Shown: positions 54,910 through 63,675 of the stretch, piece after piece
Numbering within the stretch: position 1 is the first letter of the stretch
Layout: every line of letters begins with the position of its first letter
Assembly (NCBI GenBank): GCA_965222175.1
Contig: OZ244938.1
Coordinates: forward strand, 2,356,001-2,420,000
Reading direction: 5' to 3'
Length of the DNA: 64,000 nucleotides
DNA from: NORP240 sp965222175
Lineage (GTDB): Bacteria > Pseudomonadota > Gammaproteobacteria > Pseudomonadales > Pseudohongiellaceae
The notes under the pieces: model-generated
The model's input: only the letters and a program-made list of their open reading frames with translations
The model's database searches: none
What the model was told of the DNA's origin: nothing
Made by a program: the position numbers and the translations under genes

Positions 54910-55986
54910 CTAAGCGGCCTTTTCCGGGGTGAAGGATTGTACCCTTGATGGCCAGGCATTGATAATAGCCTTGATAAACGTCGCCAATGGAATGGCGAAG
55001 AAAACCCCCGCCATGCCCCAGACGCCACCGAATACCAGTACGGCCGAGATTACGGCCACCGGGTGCAGGTTGTTGGTTTCCGAAAAGATGATAGGTGCCA
55101 GCACGTTGCCATCCACGATCTGAATTATCATGTAGGTGACGGCAACGGTATAAAATTCCCCGCCAATTCCCCATTGGACGTAGCTGACCGCCAGGACGGG
55201 AATCGTCGCCACCGTAGCCCCGATGTAGGGGATCACCACCGACAGACCGACCAGTACCGACAGCAGCAGCGCGTAATCGATGCCCAACAGCATGAACACC
55301 AGGTAGGTTCCAACTCCCACGAGAAAAATCTCCAGAACCTTGCCGCGGATGTAGTTGGAAAGCTGCAGGTCCATCTCCTTCCAGATCTTGATCATCAGCG
55401 GTCGGTTCCGTGGCAGGAAGTTGGTGGCCCAGTGGACCAGCTGATCGCGATCCTTGAGGACGAAAAATACCAGGATAGGCACCAGGACCACGAAGATAAC
55501 CAGTGATACAACCCGGGGAATACTGGCAATGGAATAGGACAGCACCGTCTGTCCCAGGGCCGCCAGTTCCCCCCGGGCACTTCTTACCAGCTCGTCAACC
55601 TGCTGCTGGGTAAACAGGCTTGGATACAGCTCCGGAAGCAGCCTGAGGGATTCCTGCCATTGACTGATAAGCCGTGGCAGTTCGTTGACCAGCCGGGCCA
55701 GCTGATTCCAGACCGCGGGCAGCACGCCCAGCAGCAGGATCAGAAAGGCACCGACAAACAGCGTGTAGATCAGGCCGAACGCGGCTGCCCGGGGAATACC
55801 CATGGTCGTGAGCCGGTTGATGGGCCCCTGCATCAGGTAGGCAATAACGATAGCCGCAAACAGGGGTGCCAGGTCATCTCCAAACAGGTACAGAAGTACC
55901 AGTGAGATCGCCAGGATTATCAACAGAATCAGCGATTCATCGTCGTGAAAATAGCGCTGGTAGAAATCGTTGAGGAGCTTGCGCAT
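54910..55986 (-). CDS. AI-2E family transporter (PerM/YfgO type)
   Basis: The product is 358 residues with about eight hydrophobic segments, including LILLIILAISLVLLYLFGDDLAPLFAAIVIAYLMQGPINRL near the N-terminus. The C-terminal YIGATVATIPVLAVSYVQWG and FGGVWGMAGVFFAIPLATFIKAI are typical. Despite the name, substrates for this subgroup are unclear; Na+/H+ antiport has been proposed for some. It is upstream of dapA on the same strand with a 200-bp gap. Confidence 0.9.
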   Translation of the reverse strand: MRKLLNDFYQRYFHDDESLILLIILAISLVLLYLFGDDLAPLFAAIVIAYLMQGPINRLTTMGIPRAAAFGLIYTLFVGAFLILLLGVLPAVWNQLARLVNELPRLISQWQESLRLLPELYPSLFTQQQVDELVRSARGELAALGQTVLSYSIASIPRVVSLVIFVVLVPILVFFVLKDRDQLVHWATNFLPRNRPLMIKIWKEMDLQLSNYIRGKVLEIFLVGVGTYLVFMLLGIDYALLLSVLVGLSVVIPYIGATVATIPVLAVSYVQWGIGGEFYTVAVTYMIIQIVDGNVLAPIIFSETNNLHPVAVISAVLVFGGVWGMAGVFFAIPLATFIKAIINAWPSRVQSFTPEKAA

Positions 55987-56015
55987 CAGCCAGTTGCCTT
56001 GCCTGAAGAGTCCAT

Positions 56016-56252
56016 TCAGCCTTTCTTTATCCAGTAATAGTAGCTGTGCTGGTCCTTCTGAAAATCCAGTATCTGGTGATCACTCTGTTGCACGAACAGG
56101 TGAAAGTCCTTTTCGGATCCGGGATCAGTCGCGATTACCTTGAGAACCTGTTCACTGGCCAGGCTGTTCAGCGCCAGCTTCGCCTTGAGCAGGGGCATGG
56201 GGCATTGCAATTCGCGGACATCCAGTTCCAGGTCTGCAGTGAAATTCGGCAT
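56016..56252 (-). CDS. TusA-like sulfur-carrier protein
   Basis: The product is 78 residues. The signature ELQCPMPLLKAKLALNSLASEQVLKVIATDPGS carries the reactive cysteine in CPMP at about residue 17. It may pass persulfide sulfur or act redox-wise. True tusA is usually elsewhere; the bepA-neighbour copy is a distinct paralogue in pseudomonads. It is divergent from bepA. Confidence 0.93.
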   Translation of the reverse strand: MPNFTADLELDVRELQCPMPLLKAKLALNSLASEQVLKVIATDPGSEKDFHLFVQQSDHQILDFQKDQHSYYYWIKKG

Positions 56253-56488
56253 GGGCGTATGGTATCAATCAATTCCCTGATGTGCCCAGTATAATGCACC
56301 GTTTGCGACAATCTTTTCGGCGTGTTGCCAGCCTTGACAGGGTCGCCGGTGCCGATTCTGCCACACCTGGCTGCAGGCCTGCCCGCTATGGCGCTATTGA
56401 TGATAAGTGATTGATTGACCCAAAAAAACGACTATTTGACTTAACCTGGTCAAGGAATTTTCTTATGATAGGTCGGGTCTACTGACAA

Positions 56489-57952
56489 ATGAGTAAGTTA
56501 ATGCTTAAAGTCCCTCTGATAGGTGCTGTAGCCGCCGGTGTCCTGGCACTGGCCGCCACGGTGACAGCGCAGAACGCCCTGCCCAGCCTTGGGGACCGGA
56601 TTTCCGGCTATGTGTCCATGGAGCAGGAACACCAGCTGGGGCGTGAATTCCTGCGCTCCCTGCGGCGCTCCACGCCGACTATCTCGGACCCGCTGCTCAA
56701 CGAATACCTGGAAAACCTGACGTTCAGGCTGGCTGCCAAGAGCGAGCTGCGCGATCATCGCCTGTCATTCATCATCGTCGACAGTGAAGCGTTGAATGCG
56801 TTTGCCGTGCCCGGCGGCGTTATCGGCGTCAATACCGGCCTGTTCCTCAACGCCGCAACCGAGGGCGAATTTGCCTCGGTCATCGCCCATGAGCTGGCCC
56901 ATGTCAGTCAACGCCACTTCGCCCGTCGTATCGAACAGGCCGAGACCCAGCGTGTAGCCCAGATCGCCGGTGTGCTGGCCAGTATCGTGGTCATGGCCAC
57001 CTCTGACGCGCAGCACGGTCAGGCGGCGCTCATGGCAACCCAGGGCCGGGCTATTGAAAACCAGCTGCGCTTCAGCCGCAGCAACGAGGCCGAGGCGGAC
57101 CGGGTGGGCATCAAGACCCTGTTCGACGCGGGTTACGATCCCTACACCATGCCCGCGCTGTTCCAGCGCCTGGCCGCCGCCAACCGTTACGGCACGCGAC
57201 CTCCCGAATTCCTGCTGTCCCACCCGGTAACCGAATCCCGTATCGCCGACAGTCGCGGGCGCGCCGCCCGCTATCCCCAGCGTAACTACGCGGAATCCCT
57301 GGAATACCTGCTGATGCGGGCCCGCGTCGTCACCCACTACGCAACGAACAAGGACGATGTGATCATCGAGTACTCGCGACTGCTGGACGATGCCACCACT
57401 GAAGTGCAACGGGACGGCGCCCGCTATGGACTGGCCATGGCCTACTGGGAAGACGGGAATTATCGACTGGCCAATGAGACCCTGGCGCCGTTGCTGGAGA
57501 AAGACCCCAACCGCATCAGTTACGTGGTGACCCAGGCGGAGATCCTGACGGCACAGAATGAAGCCGGCATGGCCCTGGATTTTCTACAGCGGCATCTCAC
57601 CATCAATCCAGGCAATCACCCGCTGACCATGGCCTACGCCGATGCCCTCATCGAATCGCGGCGTTACCAGGAGGCTGCCAGCATCCTGGAGGATCACGCC
57701 AAGAGCCGACCGCTGGACCACTCGTTGTGGTACCTGATTGCTGAAACCCAGGGTCAGGCCGGCGACATCAGCAGGGTGCACCAGGCCCGCGCCGAGTACT
57801 TCGTGCTCATCGGTGATTTTCGTCGCGCCAAGGAACAGTTGCAGTTCGCCCTGAACATTGAATCCGGGAAACCGGGCAATGGCGCCGGCGTTGCCGTGGT
57901 CCGTCAGCGAATCCGGGATATTCAGGCCCTGGAAGCTGAACTGGCCGGCTGA
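56489..57952 (+). CDS. bepA: Periplasmic M48 metalloprotease/chaperone BepA
   Basis: The product is 487 residues. A signal peptide ends near TVTAQ (28). The zinc site HELAH is at 134-138, with the third ligand region SNEAEADRVGIKTLFDAGYD near 200-219. The C-terminal half is TPR-like (YGLAMAYWEDGNYRLANETLAPLLEKDPN). It degrades or assists stalled LptD at the Bam complex. It is divergent from the TusA-like gene and convergent with nadA. Confidence 0.95.
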   Translation: MSKLMLKVPLIGAVAAGVLALAATVTAQNALPSLGDRISGYVSMEQEHQLGREFLRSLRRSTPTISDPLLNEYLENLTFRLAAKSELRDHRLSFIIVDSEALNAFAVPGGVIGVNTGLFLNAATEGEFASVIAHELAHVSQRHFARRIEQAETQRVAQIAGVLASIVVMATSDAQHGQAALMATQGRAIENQLRFSRSNEAEADRVGIKTLFDAGYDPYTMPALFQRLAAANRYGTRPPEFLLSHPVTESRIADSRGRAARYPQRNYAESLEYLLMRARVVTHYATNKDDVIIEYSRLLDDATTEVQRDGARYGLAMAYWEDGNYRLANETLAPLLEKDPNRISYVVTQAEILTAQNEAGMALDFLQRHLTINPGNHPLTMAYADALIESRRYQEAASILEDHAKSRPLDHSLWYLIAETQGQAGDISRVHQARAEYFVLIGDFRRAKEQLQFALNIESGKPGNGAGVAVVRQRIRDIQALEAELAG

Positions 57953-57992
57953 CCCCCGCACGTTCACTCACCGTCATACCCACGGTCGCCGC

Positions 57993-59066
57993 TCAGGCAC
58001 TGCCCTTCACTGTCAGCTGCTGCTCCGCAGCAAAATCCAGCATCCGTTGCAGCGGGACCATGGCCTGTCGGCCCAGTTCCCTGTCGACCTGAATTTCCTG
58101 CTCCCGGTTAAGCAGGGCATGGTAGAGGCGCGGCAGGGAATTCATCGCCATCCACGGGCAATGAGCACAGCTGCGGCAGGTTGCGCCGGTGCCTGCTGTC
58201 GGCGCCGGGATAAACGTGGTGTCCGGCACCAGCTGACGCATGCGATGGAAAATCCCCTTGTCCGTGGCGACGATAAAAATATCGTTGTCCATTTCCTGGG
58301 CAGCTTTGATCATCTGTGAGGTCGATCCGACAAAGTCCGCCAGCTCCAGCACTGTCCGGGGCGACTCAGGGTGGGCCAGCACCGCGGCCTGGGGATACAG
58401 TTTACGCATATCCTCCAGACCCCGGAATCTGAACTCCTCGTGGACAATGCAGGCGCCATCCCAGAGCAGCATGTCGGCTCCGGTTTTCTGCTGGATGTAG
58501 GAGCCGAGATGCTTGTCCGGTGCCCACAGTATTTTGCTGCCCTGGTCCGCCAGGTGCTCGACCACATCCAGGCCGATACTGGAGGTTACCACCCAGTCGG
58601 ACCGTGCCTTCACCGCGGCAGACGTATTGGCATAAACCACCACGGTCCGGTCGGGATGGGCATCGCAGAACTCGCTGAAGCGGTCGATGGGGCAGGCAAT
58701 GTCAAGTGAGCAGGTGGCTTCCAGAGTGGGCATCAGCACGGTCTTGTCCGGGCTCAGAATTTTCGCGGTTTCACCCATGAAACGCACACCGGCCACGACC
58801 AGCACATCGGCATCGCTCTCACTGCCGAAACGCGCCATTTCCAGGGAGTCGCCGACGAACCCCCCGGTCTCGTCCGCCAGGTCCTGGAGTATTCCATCAG
58901 TGTAATAATGGGCCACGATTACGGCGTTCCTTTCTCTGAGCAGGGTCTTTATTTTTTCCCGGTAGGAGTGGGTCGCCTCGTCATCCAGCGGCTCGGGAAG
59001 CTCCACCGCGTCCAGGTAACGACGCACCAGTTCGCGATCCTGGGTCAGTCCTGATGATTCTGCCAT
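57993..59066 (-). CDS. nadA: Quinolinate synthase A
   Basis: NAD biosynthesis; condenses iminoaspartate with dihydroxyacetone phosphate on a [4Fe-4S] cluster. The product is 357 residues. Cysteines for the cluster are expected in PTLEATCSLDIACPI, WDGACIVHEEF and GATCRSCAHCPWMAMN. NAVIVAHYYTDGILQDLADETGG near 48-70 is the substrate region. Confidence 0.97.
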   Translation of the reverse strand: MAESSGLTQDRELVRRYLDAVELPEPLDDEATHSYREKIKTLLRERNAVIVAHYYTDGILQDLADETGGFVGDSLEMARFGSESDADVLVVAGVRFMGETAKILSPDKTVLMPTLEATCSLDIACPIDRFSEFCDAHPDRTVVVYANTSAAVKARSDWVVTSSIGLDVVEHLADQGSKILWAPDKHLGSYIQQKTGADMLLWDGACIVHEEFRFRGLEDMRKLYPQAAVLAHPESPRTVLELADFVGSTSQMIKAAQEMDNDIFIVATDKGIFHRMRQLVPDTTFIPAPTAGTGATCRSCAHCPWMAMNSLPRLYHALLNREQEIQVDRELGRQAMVPLQRMLDFAAEQQLTVKGSA

Positions 59067-59206
59067 GGCGGGGAAATTCCTGTGTAATCGTGTAGGGTAA
59101 TGATATCACAGGGGAATGGTGATCAGCCTGTCGGCCCGCAGGGGCGCGGTGCCCGGGCCCCGGTATTTCCGGAACCCGGACGCCATCCTGAACAAGCCGG
59201 ACCCGA

Positions 59207-59854
59207 CTACGAGTCCTGGATGGAATCGATCAGGTCGTCACCCTCGTTGCGGGCATTGTTCACCCGTTTACTGACCGGGAAGCTGACAATCTCCAGCATT
59301 TCCGACTGAATCATCAGCACGCCGGCATCGGGCTCACCGGTTGCCAGCCAGTCCTGCCCGTCCGCCAGCGACAGCGTAACCGGCATGCGGGGATGAATAT
59401 GCGCCAGGTCGTCCCGGGCGTCACGGGTCAGCATGGTACAGGAGGCCGGCACGGAATCATCCCTGGCAGGCTCGTACAGGCCGGCGAGCAACATTGGCTC
59501 GTCGTCCTGACGTCGGATAAAGTAAGGTTGTTTACCGGTTTCCGAGGCCCGCCACTCGTAGTAGCCCAGGGCTGGAATAAGGCAACAGTTGCCCCGCTTC
59601 CAGGCATGACGATAGGCCGGTTTCGACGCCACGGATTCAAGACGGGCGTTGAACGTCGAATACCGGCCGGAGGTATCGTTCGCCCAGGGAGGAATCAGTC
59701 CCCAGCGCAGTGCGGTACCGCCGCTGTCGGTGAAGCCGGCAATCATCTGGCCTGGCGCGATGTTGTGGCTCTCGGGCACGTCTTCCGGCCAGTCCCCCAG
59801 CAGTGCGGACCAGTCCAGCATCGACTTCACGTGGTTGGAGTAGCGACCACACAT
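59207..59854 (-). CDS. SOS-response-associated peptidase (YedK/HMCES family)
   Basis: The product is 215 residues. Met-Cys2 (MCGRYSNH) is the residue that crosslinks to abasic sites. NIAPGQMIAG, LRWGLIPPWAND, FNARLESVASKPAYRHAWKRGNCCLIPALGYYEWR (catalytic Glu) and HPRMPVTL (catalytic His) are all present. It shields abasic sites in single-stranded DNA. Confidence 0.95.
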   Translation of the reverse strand: MCGRYSNHVKSMLDWSALLGDWPEDVPESHNIAPGQMIAGFTDSGGTALRWGLIPPWANDTSGRYSTFNARLESVASKPAYRHAWKRGNCCLIPALGYYEWRASETGKQPYFIRRQDDEPMLLAGLYEPARDDSVPASCTMLTRDARDDLAHIHPRMPVTLSLADGQDWLATGEPDAGVLMIQSEMLEIVSFPVSKRVNNARNEGDDLIDSIQDS

Positions 59855-59887
59855 GGACCGGTCCGGGGAAGTCTGTGGACGACAGCG

Positions 59888-60820
59888 TTATTGGCTGGCC
59901 TCGTAATCGGCAAACCGTTCGGCATAGTCGCCCTGGTTGCCATAAACCACTTCCTCGTACTGTGGCTGCCCATCCAGGTGGTATTTAAGGAAAGCCATGG
60001 CGTAGCGACCCAGCGTGGTGAGATCGCCCCCACTGCTGGTGGCAAGATTGTGATCACCCGTGGCGAACTCCGCATAGACCTTACTGGTGGAGCCGGCAAT
60101 GGCGTCATACAGCAACCTGGCATGGTCCGCCGGTGGCGCCACGGTATCTTCTGCGCTGGCGAAAATCAGAGTCGGCACGTCCTGATCTGCCAGGCTGCCT
60201 GAGAAAGACTGGCCCAACTCACAACAATACGGGGACAGCGGAATAACCGCCCCAATGTCATCGCCGCCCAGGTTTTGCGCGGCCTGCAACGATGCACCGC
60301 CACCTATGGAATGCCCCATGATGGCGATCTTGGTGGCGTCCAGGCGACCCTCGATGGGGCTGTCCGCTTCGCCGTTCTCGTTGCGCAGGAATTCCACCGC
60401 CGCCATCAGCGCCTGGCTGCGCGCCTCAAGACCATCCCGGGGAGTGTTGGTATCGATTATCATCACCGCGTAGCCGAACGAGGCCAGCATCGGCCCCCAC
60501 CATTCGTAATTGGACGCACTCTGGCCATAGCCCGGAACCAGTGCCACGGCACCGATGGGTGGTGCGAAACTCAGGGTGAGCGGGTAAAAAATCGTGGCTG
60601 CTGAAAACTCTTCGACAGCGGGTTCCGGATCATAGGTTCTCACCTCGTACAGCCTTTCCCCGAACATGCGGGAGATTTCTGCCGCAATCTGCCGGCCGTC
60701 GGGTCGATACCTGCCCTGGCTGTTATCCTGGGCAAGCCCGCTCTGGGCCAGTATCAGTGCACCAGCGGCAACACAGCTGGCAAACAGTCGGTACATCACG
60801 TCGATTTTTCTTTTCAGCAT
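59888..60820 (-). CDS. Secreted alpha/beta hydrolase of the PETase/cutinase-like family
   Basis: The product is 310 residues. A signal peptide ends near SGLAQ (31). LVPGYGQSASNYEWWGPMLASFGYAVMIIDTNTPRD near 94-129 resembles the matching stretch of PET hydrolases and actinomycete cutinases. The triad is Ser171 (MGHSIGGGASL), Asp225 (FASAEDTVAPP) and His257 (ATGDHN). The residue before the nucleophile is His, where IsPETase has Trp. Cys199-Cys200 are adjacent. An esterase is safe; polyester activity is speculation. AGGTG precedes ATG 60820; Met9 is an alternative start. Confidence 0.85.
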   Translation of the reverse strand: MLKRKIDVMYRLFASCVAAGALILAQSGLAQDNSQGRYRPDGRQIAAEISRMFGERLYEVRTYDPEPAVEEFSAATIFYPLTLSFAPPIGAVALVPGYGQSASNYEWWGPMLASFGYAVMIIDTNTPRDGLEARSQALMAAVEFLRNENGEADSPIEGRLDATKIAIMGHSIGGGASLQAAQNLGGDDIGAVIPLSPYCCELGQSFSGSLADQDVPTLIFASAEDTVAPPADHARLLYDAIAGSTSKVYAEFATGDHNLATSSGGDLTTLGRYAMAFLKYHLDGQPQYEEVVYGNQGDYAERFADYEASQ

Positions 60821-61020
60821 AGTGGTTCACCTTTTCGTCATTCTGTTCTGCGGTAAACGGTTTTCCCGAGGAAACTTTTTGTTCCCGGGGAATCTCTGTT
60901 CAGTCAGGCAGGTCCCTTGGCATGAACAATCGGCAGTCCCCTAGCTTAGCGAGTACAGCCGCGTCCGCCAAGAGTATATTCACTTTCTGCGCTCACTGCG
61001 ATTGCCGGTTGCGACGACCA

Positions 61021-61055
61021 AAAAAAAAGCCAGTCGGCAAAACCGGCTGGCTTTT
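61021..61055 (-). terminator. Intrinsic terminator of tRNA-Lys
   Basis: On the minus strand agccagccgg / ccgactggct forms a stem with a short loop followed by eight T. It begins 7 bp after the tRNA 3' end. Confidence 0.9.
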
Positions 61056-61061
61056 CTGTGC

Positions 61062-61136
61062 TGGTGGGTCGTGATGGATTCGAACCATCGACCAATTGGT
61101 TAAAAGCCAACTGCTCTACCACTGAGCTAACGACCC
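61062..61136 (-). tRNA. tRNA-Lys (anticodon TTT)
   Basis: The acceptor GGGTCGT pairs with ACGACCC, the discriminator is A and CCA is encoded. The anticodon loop CTTTTAA gives TTT. It is downstream of queC, as in Pseudomonas, and ends in a strong terminator. Confidence 0.96.
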
Positions 61137-61251
61137 GGGAAAGGGCGGTATAGTACTATCAAATTTGAAAAACTCAAGTCATCTTGAGGCTAAACTTGTG
61201 CCGCTGGGCAGTGGAGCGGAAGCCGGCGTGGGCATCGCGCCAGGCTGCCGG

Positions 61252-61938
61252 TTACTCCTGGTAACGGGTCGGGTCCTGCAGTCCCGCATCGCGGAAGCCC
61301 TGGCGCCTGAACCGACAGCTGTCGCACCTGCCGCAGGCGCGTCCCTGGGCATCAGCCTGGTAGCAGGACACGGTAACGCTGTAGTCGACGCCCAGTTCCG
61401 TCCCCCGCTGAAGAATAGCCGATTTGCGCAGCTGGATCAGCGGGGTACGTACAGTGACCTTCCGGCCTTCGGTGGCAGCCCGGGTAGCAAGATTGGCCAT
61501 GGTCTCGAAGGCTTCGATAAATTCCGGGCGACAATCCGGGTAACCTGAATAATCCAGCGCGTTGACACCGATAAATAGCGTATCGGCGTCCGCCACCTCG
61601 GCCAATGCCAGGGCATAGGACAGGAAAATCGTGTTGCGGGCCGGTACATAGGTGATGGGGATACCCTCGGTCTGCTGCTCAGGCACCGACAACGTATGAT
61701 CAGTGAGTGCTGAGCCGCCAAGGGCACCGATATCCAGTTTGATGACCCGGTGGTCCTGGACCCCCAGCGTGGCGGCAACGCGTCGGGCCGCGGCGAGTTC
61801 GCTTACCGCCCGCTGCCCGTAATCGAAGCTCAGGGCAGTGCAGCGGTAGCCTTCGCTGTTGGCGATGGCCAGGCAGGTCGTGGAGTCCACCCCTCCGGAC
61901 AATAACACGATGGCCAGGGCATCCTGGTGTCTGGTCAT
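61252..61938 (-). CDS. queC: 7-cyano-7-deazaguanine synthase
   Basis: It makes preQ0 for queuosine. The product is 228 residues. The PP-loop VLLSGGVDSTTCLA is at 11-24. The zinc cysteines lie in VSCYQADAQGRACGRCDSCRFR near 190-211. YVPARNTIFLSYALALAE and IGVNALDYSGYPDCRPEF are family hallmarks. queE ends 4 bp upstream, so they are coupled. Confidence 0.97.
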   Translation of the reverse strand: MTRHQDALAIVLLSGGVDSTTCLAIANSEGYRCTALSFDYGQRAVSELAAARRVAATLGVQDHRVIKLDIGALGGSALTDHTLSVPEQQTEGIPITYVPARNTIFLSYALALAEVADADTLFIGVNALDYSGYPDCRPEFIEAFETMANLATRAATEGRKVTVRTPLIQLRKSAILQRGTELGVDYSVTVSCYQADAQGRACGRCDSCRFRRQGFRDAGLQDPTRYQE

Positions 61939-61942
61939 GGCA

Positions 61943-62593
61943 TCAATGTCCCGGCAGGTCGCCCCAGATCAGCTTGTGCAGCTGCAATTGCATGCGCACC
62001 GGCAGTTTATCCGCCAGTATCCACTCGGCCAGCTGCCGCGGCGGAAGCTGCTCGTAGGCCGGCGACATCAGCACTTCAGCGACCCGGTTTTCCAGGTCGT
62101 ACTGCTGCAGCTTTGCCCTCGCCCACTGGTAGTCCTGTTCATCGCAGATCACGAATTTCACCTCGTCGATGGGCTTGAGATACCGGATATTTTCCTCGAG
62201 GTTACGGTGCGATTCGCCGGATGCCGGGGTTTTCATATCCAGCACGACCACGGTTCGCGGATCGACGTCCGCGATGGACAGGGCGCCACTGGTTTCCAGG
62301 CCGACCTTGAAACCCCTGTCACACAGGCTGTTTAGCAGCTCGAGACATTCCGGCTGGGCCAGTGGCTCGCCACCGGTCACCGTTACATGGCGACAGCGAA
62401 ACGCTTCAACTTTCTCCAGGATAGCGTCAATGGTCAGGTTCTCACCGCCACTGAACGCGTAGGCGGTATCGCAATAATGGCAGCGAAGCGGGCAGCCGGT
62501 AAGCCTGACGAAGACGGTGGGAACGCCGAAGGTGCTGGTTTCGCCCTGCAACGAATGGAAGATTTCGGTAATCCGCAGGCTACTGGAATTCAT
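61943..62593 (-). CDS. queE: 7-carboxy-7-deazaguanine synthase
   Basis: This radical-SAM enzyme of preQ0 synthesis has 216 residues. The cluster motif is Cys34-x3-Cys38-x2-Cys41 (GCPLRCHYCDTAYAF). IFHSLQGETSTFGVPTVFVRLTG and VTVTGGEPLAQPE follow. It lies between cpoB and queC, the same order as in Pseudomonas. Confidence 0.97.
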   Translation of the reverse strand: MNSSSLRITEIFHSLQGETSTFGVPTVFVRLTGCPLRCHYCDTAYAFSGGENLTIDAILEKVEAFRCRHVTVTGGEPLAQPECLELLNSLCDRGFKVGLETSGALSIADVDPRTVVVLDMKTPASGESHRNLEENIRYLKPIDEVKFVICDEQDYQWARAKLQQYDLENRVAEVLMSPAYEQLPPRQLAEWILADKLPVRMQLQLHKLIWGDLPGH

Positions 62594-62659
62594 CGGATCG
62601 ACTTAGCGGATTCCCGGCTCCCGGGTGCGACCGGGACAAGACAGGAGGTCCTGCTGCCT

Positions 62660-63655
62660 TCAGTTGAGAGAGCGCAATCGGGTATCGGCCAGATTGGCTA
62701 CCCCGGTGTTGGGATAGCTGCGCATGATCTGCCGCAGCAGTTGTGCAGCGCGCTGGACTTCACCAATCCCTTCGTAGGCCACCGCCTGGCCATACATGGC
62801 ATCCGGAACCTTGGCATCATCCGGATACTGCTGCAGGATGATGTCGTACTCGGCTATCGCCTCGTTATAACGGCCAAGGTAAAGATAGGACTGACCTTTC
62901 CAGTAATGGGCATTGGTAGTGAACCGTCCCCGGGGGTGGATATTCAGGTACTGGTCGAACTCCGCGATGGCCCGTTCAAACTGGCTGTTTATGGCCGAAT
63001 CGTAGGCCATCTGGTAAAGCTGCTGTTCGGTAAGGACCGTGGGTTCAATGGTGGGGCGCAGCGGATCCCGGGTCGTTGTCGTGCGGGTGCTCTGGGACAC
63101 GCCGCCCACGGTATTGCTGTTGCCGGCAACGCCGCCCCGCTGAATGCCGGTAGCCGACCCGGTGGCGCTGGACGCCACGGCGCCAGTACTTCCCGGGAGG
63201 AAACGGTTGTCGGTACCACCGGCCGCTACTCCACTGGCGTTGTTGGTGACTCGGTCATTCTGGCCGGAGGCCAGACCGGGATTTCCCGCTACAGTCCCGG
63301 TACCCGCCGCTGCGGGCGCACTGTCCGGCGACACGCTGTCGTAACCGGGACCGGCGAGTCCCGTCACGGCGCCACCACCGGCAATCATCTGTTCCAGATT
63401 ACGCAGGCGGGTGTCCGTATCGGTGTACCGGTCCAGGGACTCACGCTGCAGTTTCCGGATCTCGAACCCCTGCTCTTCCACCAGGGCACGCAGCGCCTGG
63501 ACTTCGGCTTGCAGATTACGATTCTGTTCCAGCAGCAACAGCATGGCGTCATTGTTGCCGCCACCCGCTCCCTGTCCCCAGCTGTTGGAGCCGTGAACCA
63601 ACAGGACGGCGGTCAGTGCCAGGCGGTAAAAGGATTTGGATGACTGCATCAACAT
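62660..63655 (-). CDS. cpoB: Cell-division coordinator CpoB (YbgF)
   Basis: This periplasmic protein couples peptidoglycan synthesis with Tol-Pal constriction. The product is 331 residues. A signal peptide (about 1-26) leads to a coiled coil (LLLLEQNRNLQAEVQALRALVEEQGFEIRKLQRESLDRY). A long Gly/Ala/Ser/Thr-rich linker (about 90-200) is longer than usual. Three TPRs close the protein. It lies 20 bp downstream of pal. Confidence 0.95.
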   Translation of the reverse strand: MLMQSSKSFYRLALTAVLLVHGSNSWGQGAGGGNNDAMLLLLEQNRNLQAEVQALRALVEEQGFEIRKLQRESLDRYTDTDTRLRNLEQMIAGGGAVTGLAGPGYDSVSPDSAPAAAGTGTVAGNPGLASGQNDRVTNNASGVAAGGTDNRFLPGSTGAVASSATGSATGIQRGGVAGNSNTVGGVSQSTRTTTTRDPLRPTIEPTVLTEQQLYQMAYDSAINSQFERAIAEFDQYLNIHPRGRFTTNAHYWKGQSYLYLGRYNEAIAEYDIILQQYPDDAKVPDAMYGQAVAYEGIGEVQRAAQLLRQIMRSYPNTGVANLADTRLRSLN

Positions 63656-63675
63656 AATAAGAAAAAGTGTCCGCG

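Noticed and set aside
56436..56469. TTGACT ... TATGAT as the bepA promoter
   Set aside because: The 22-base spacer is too long for a standard sigma-70 promoter, so I did not list it.
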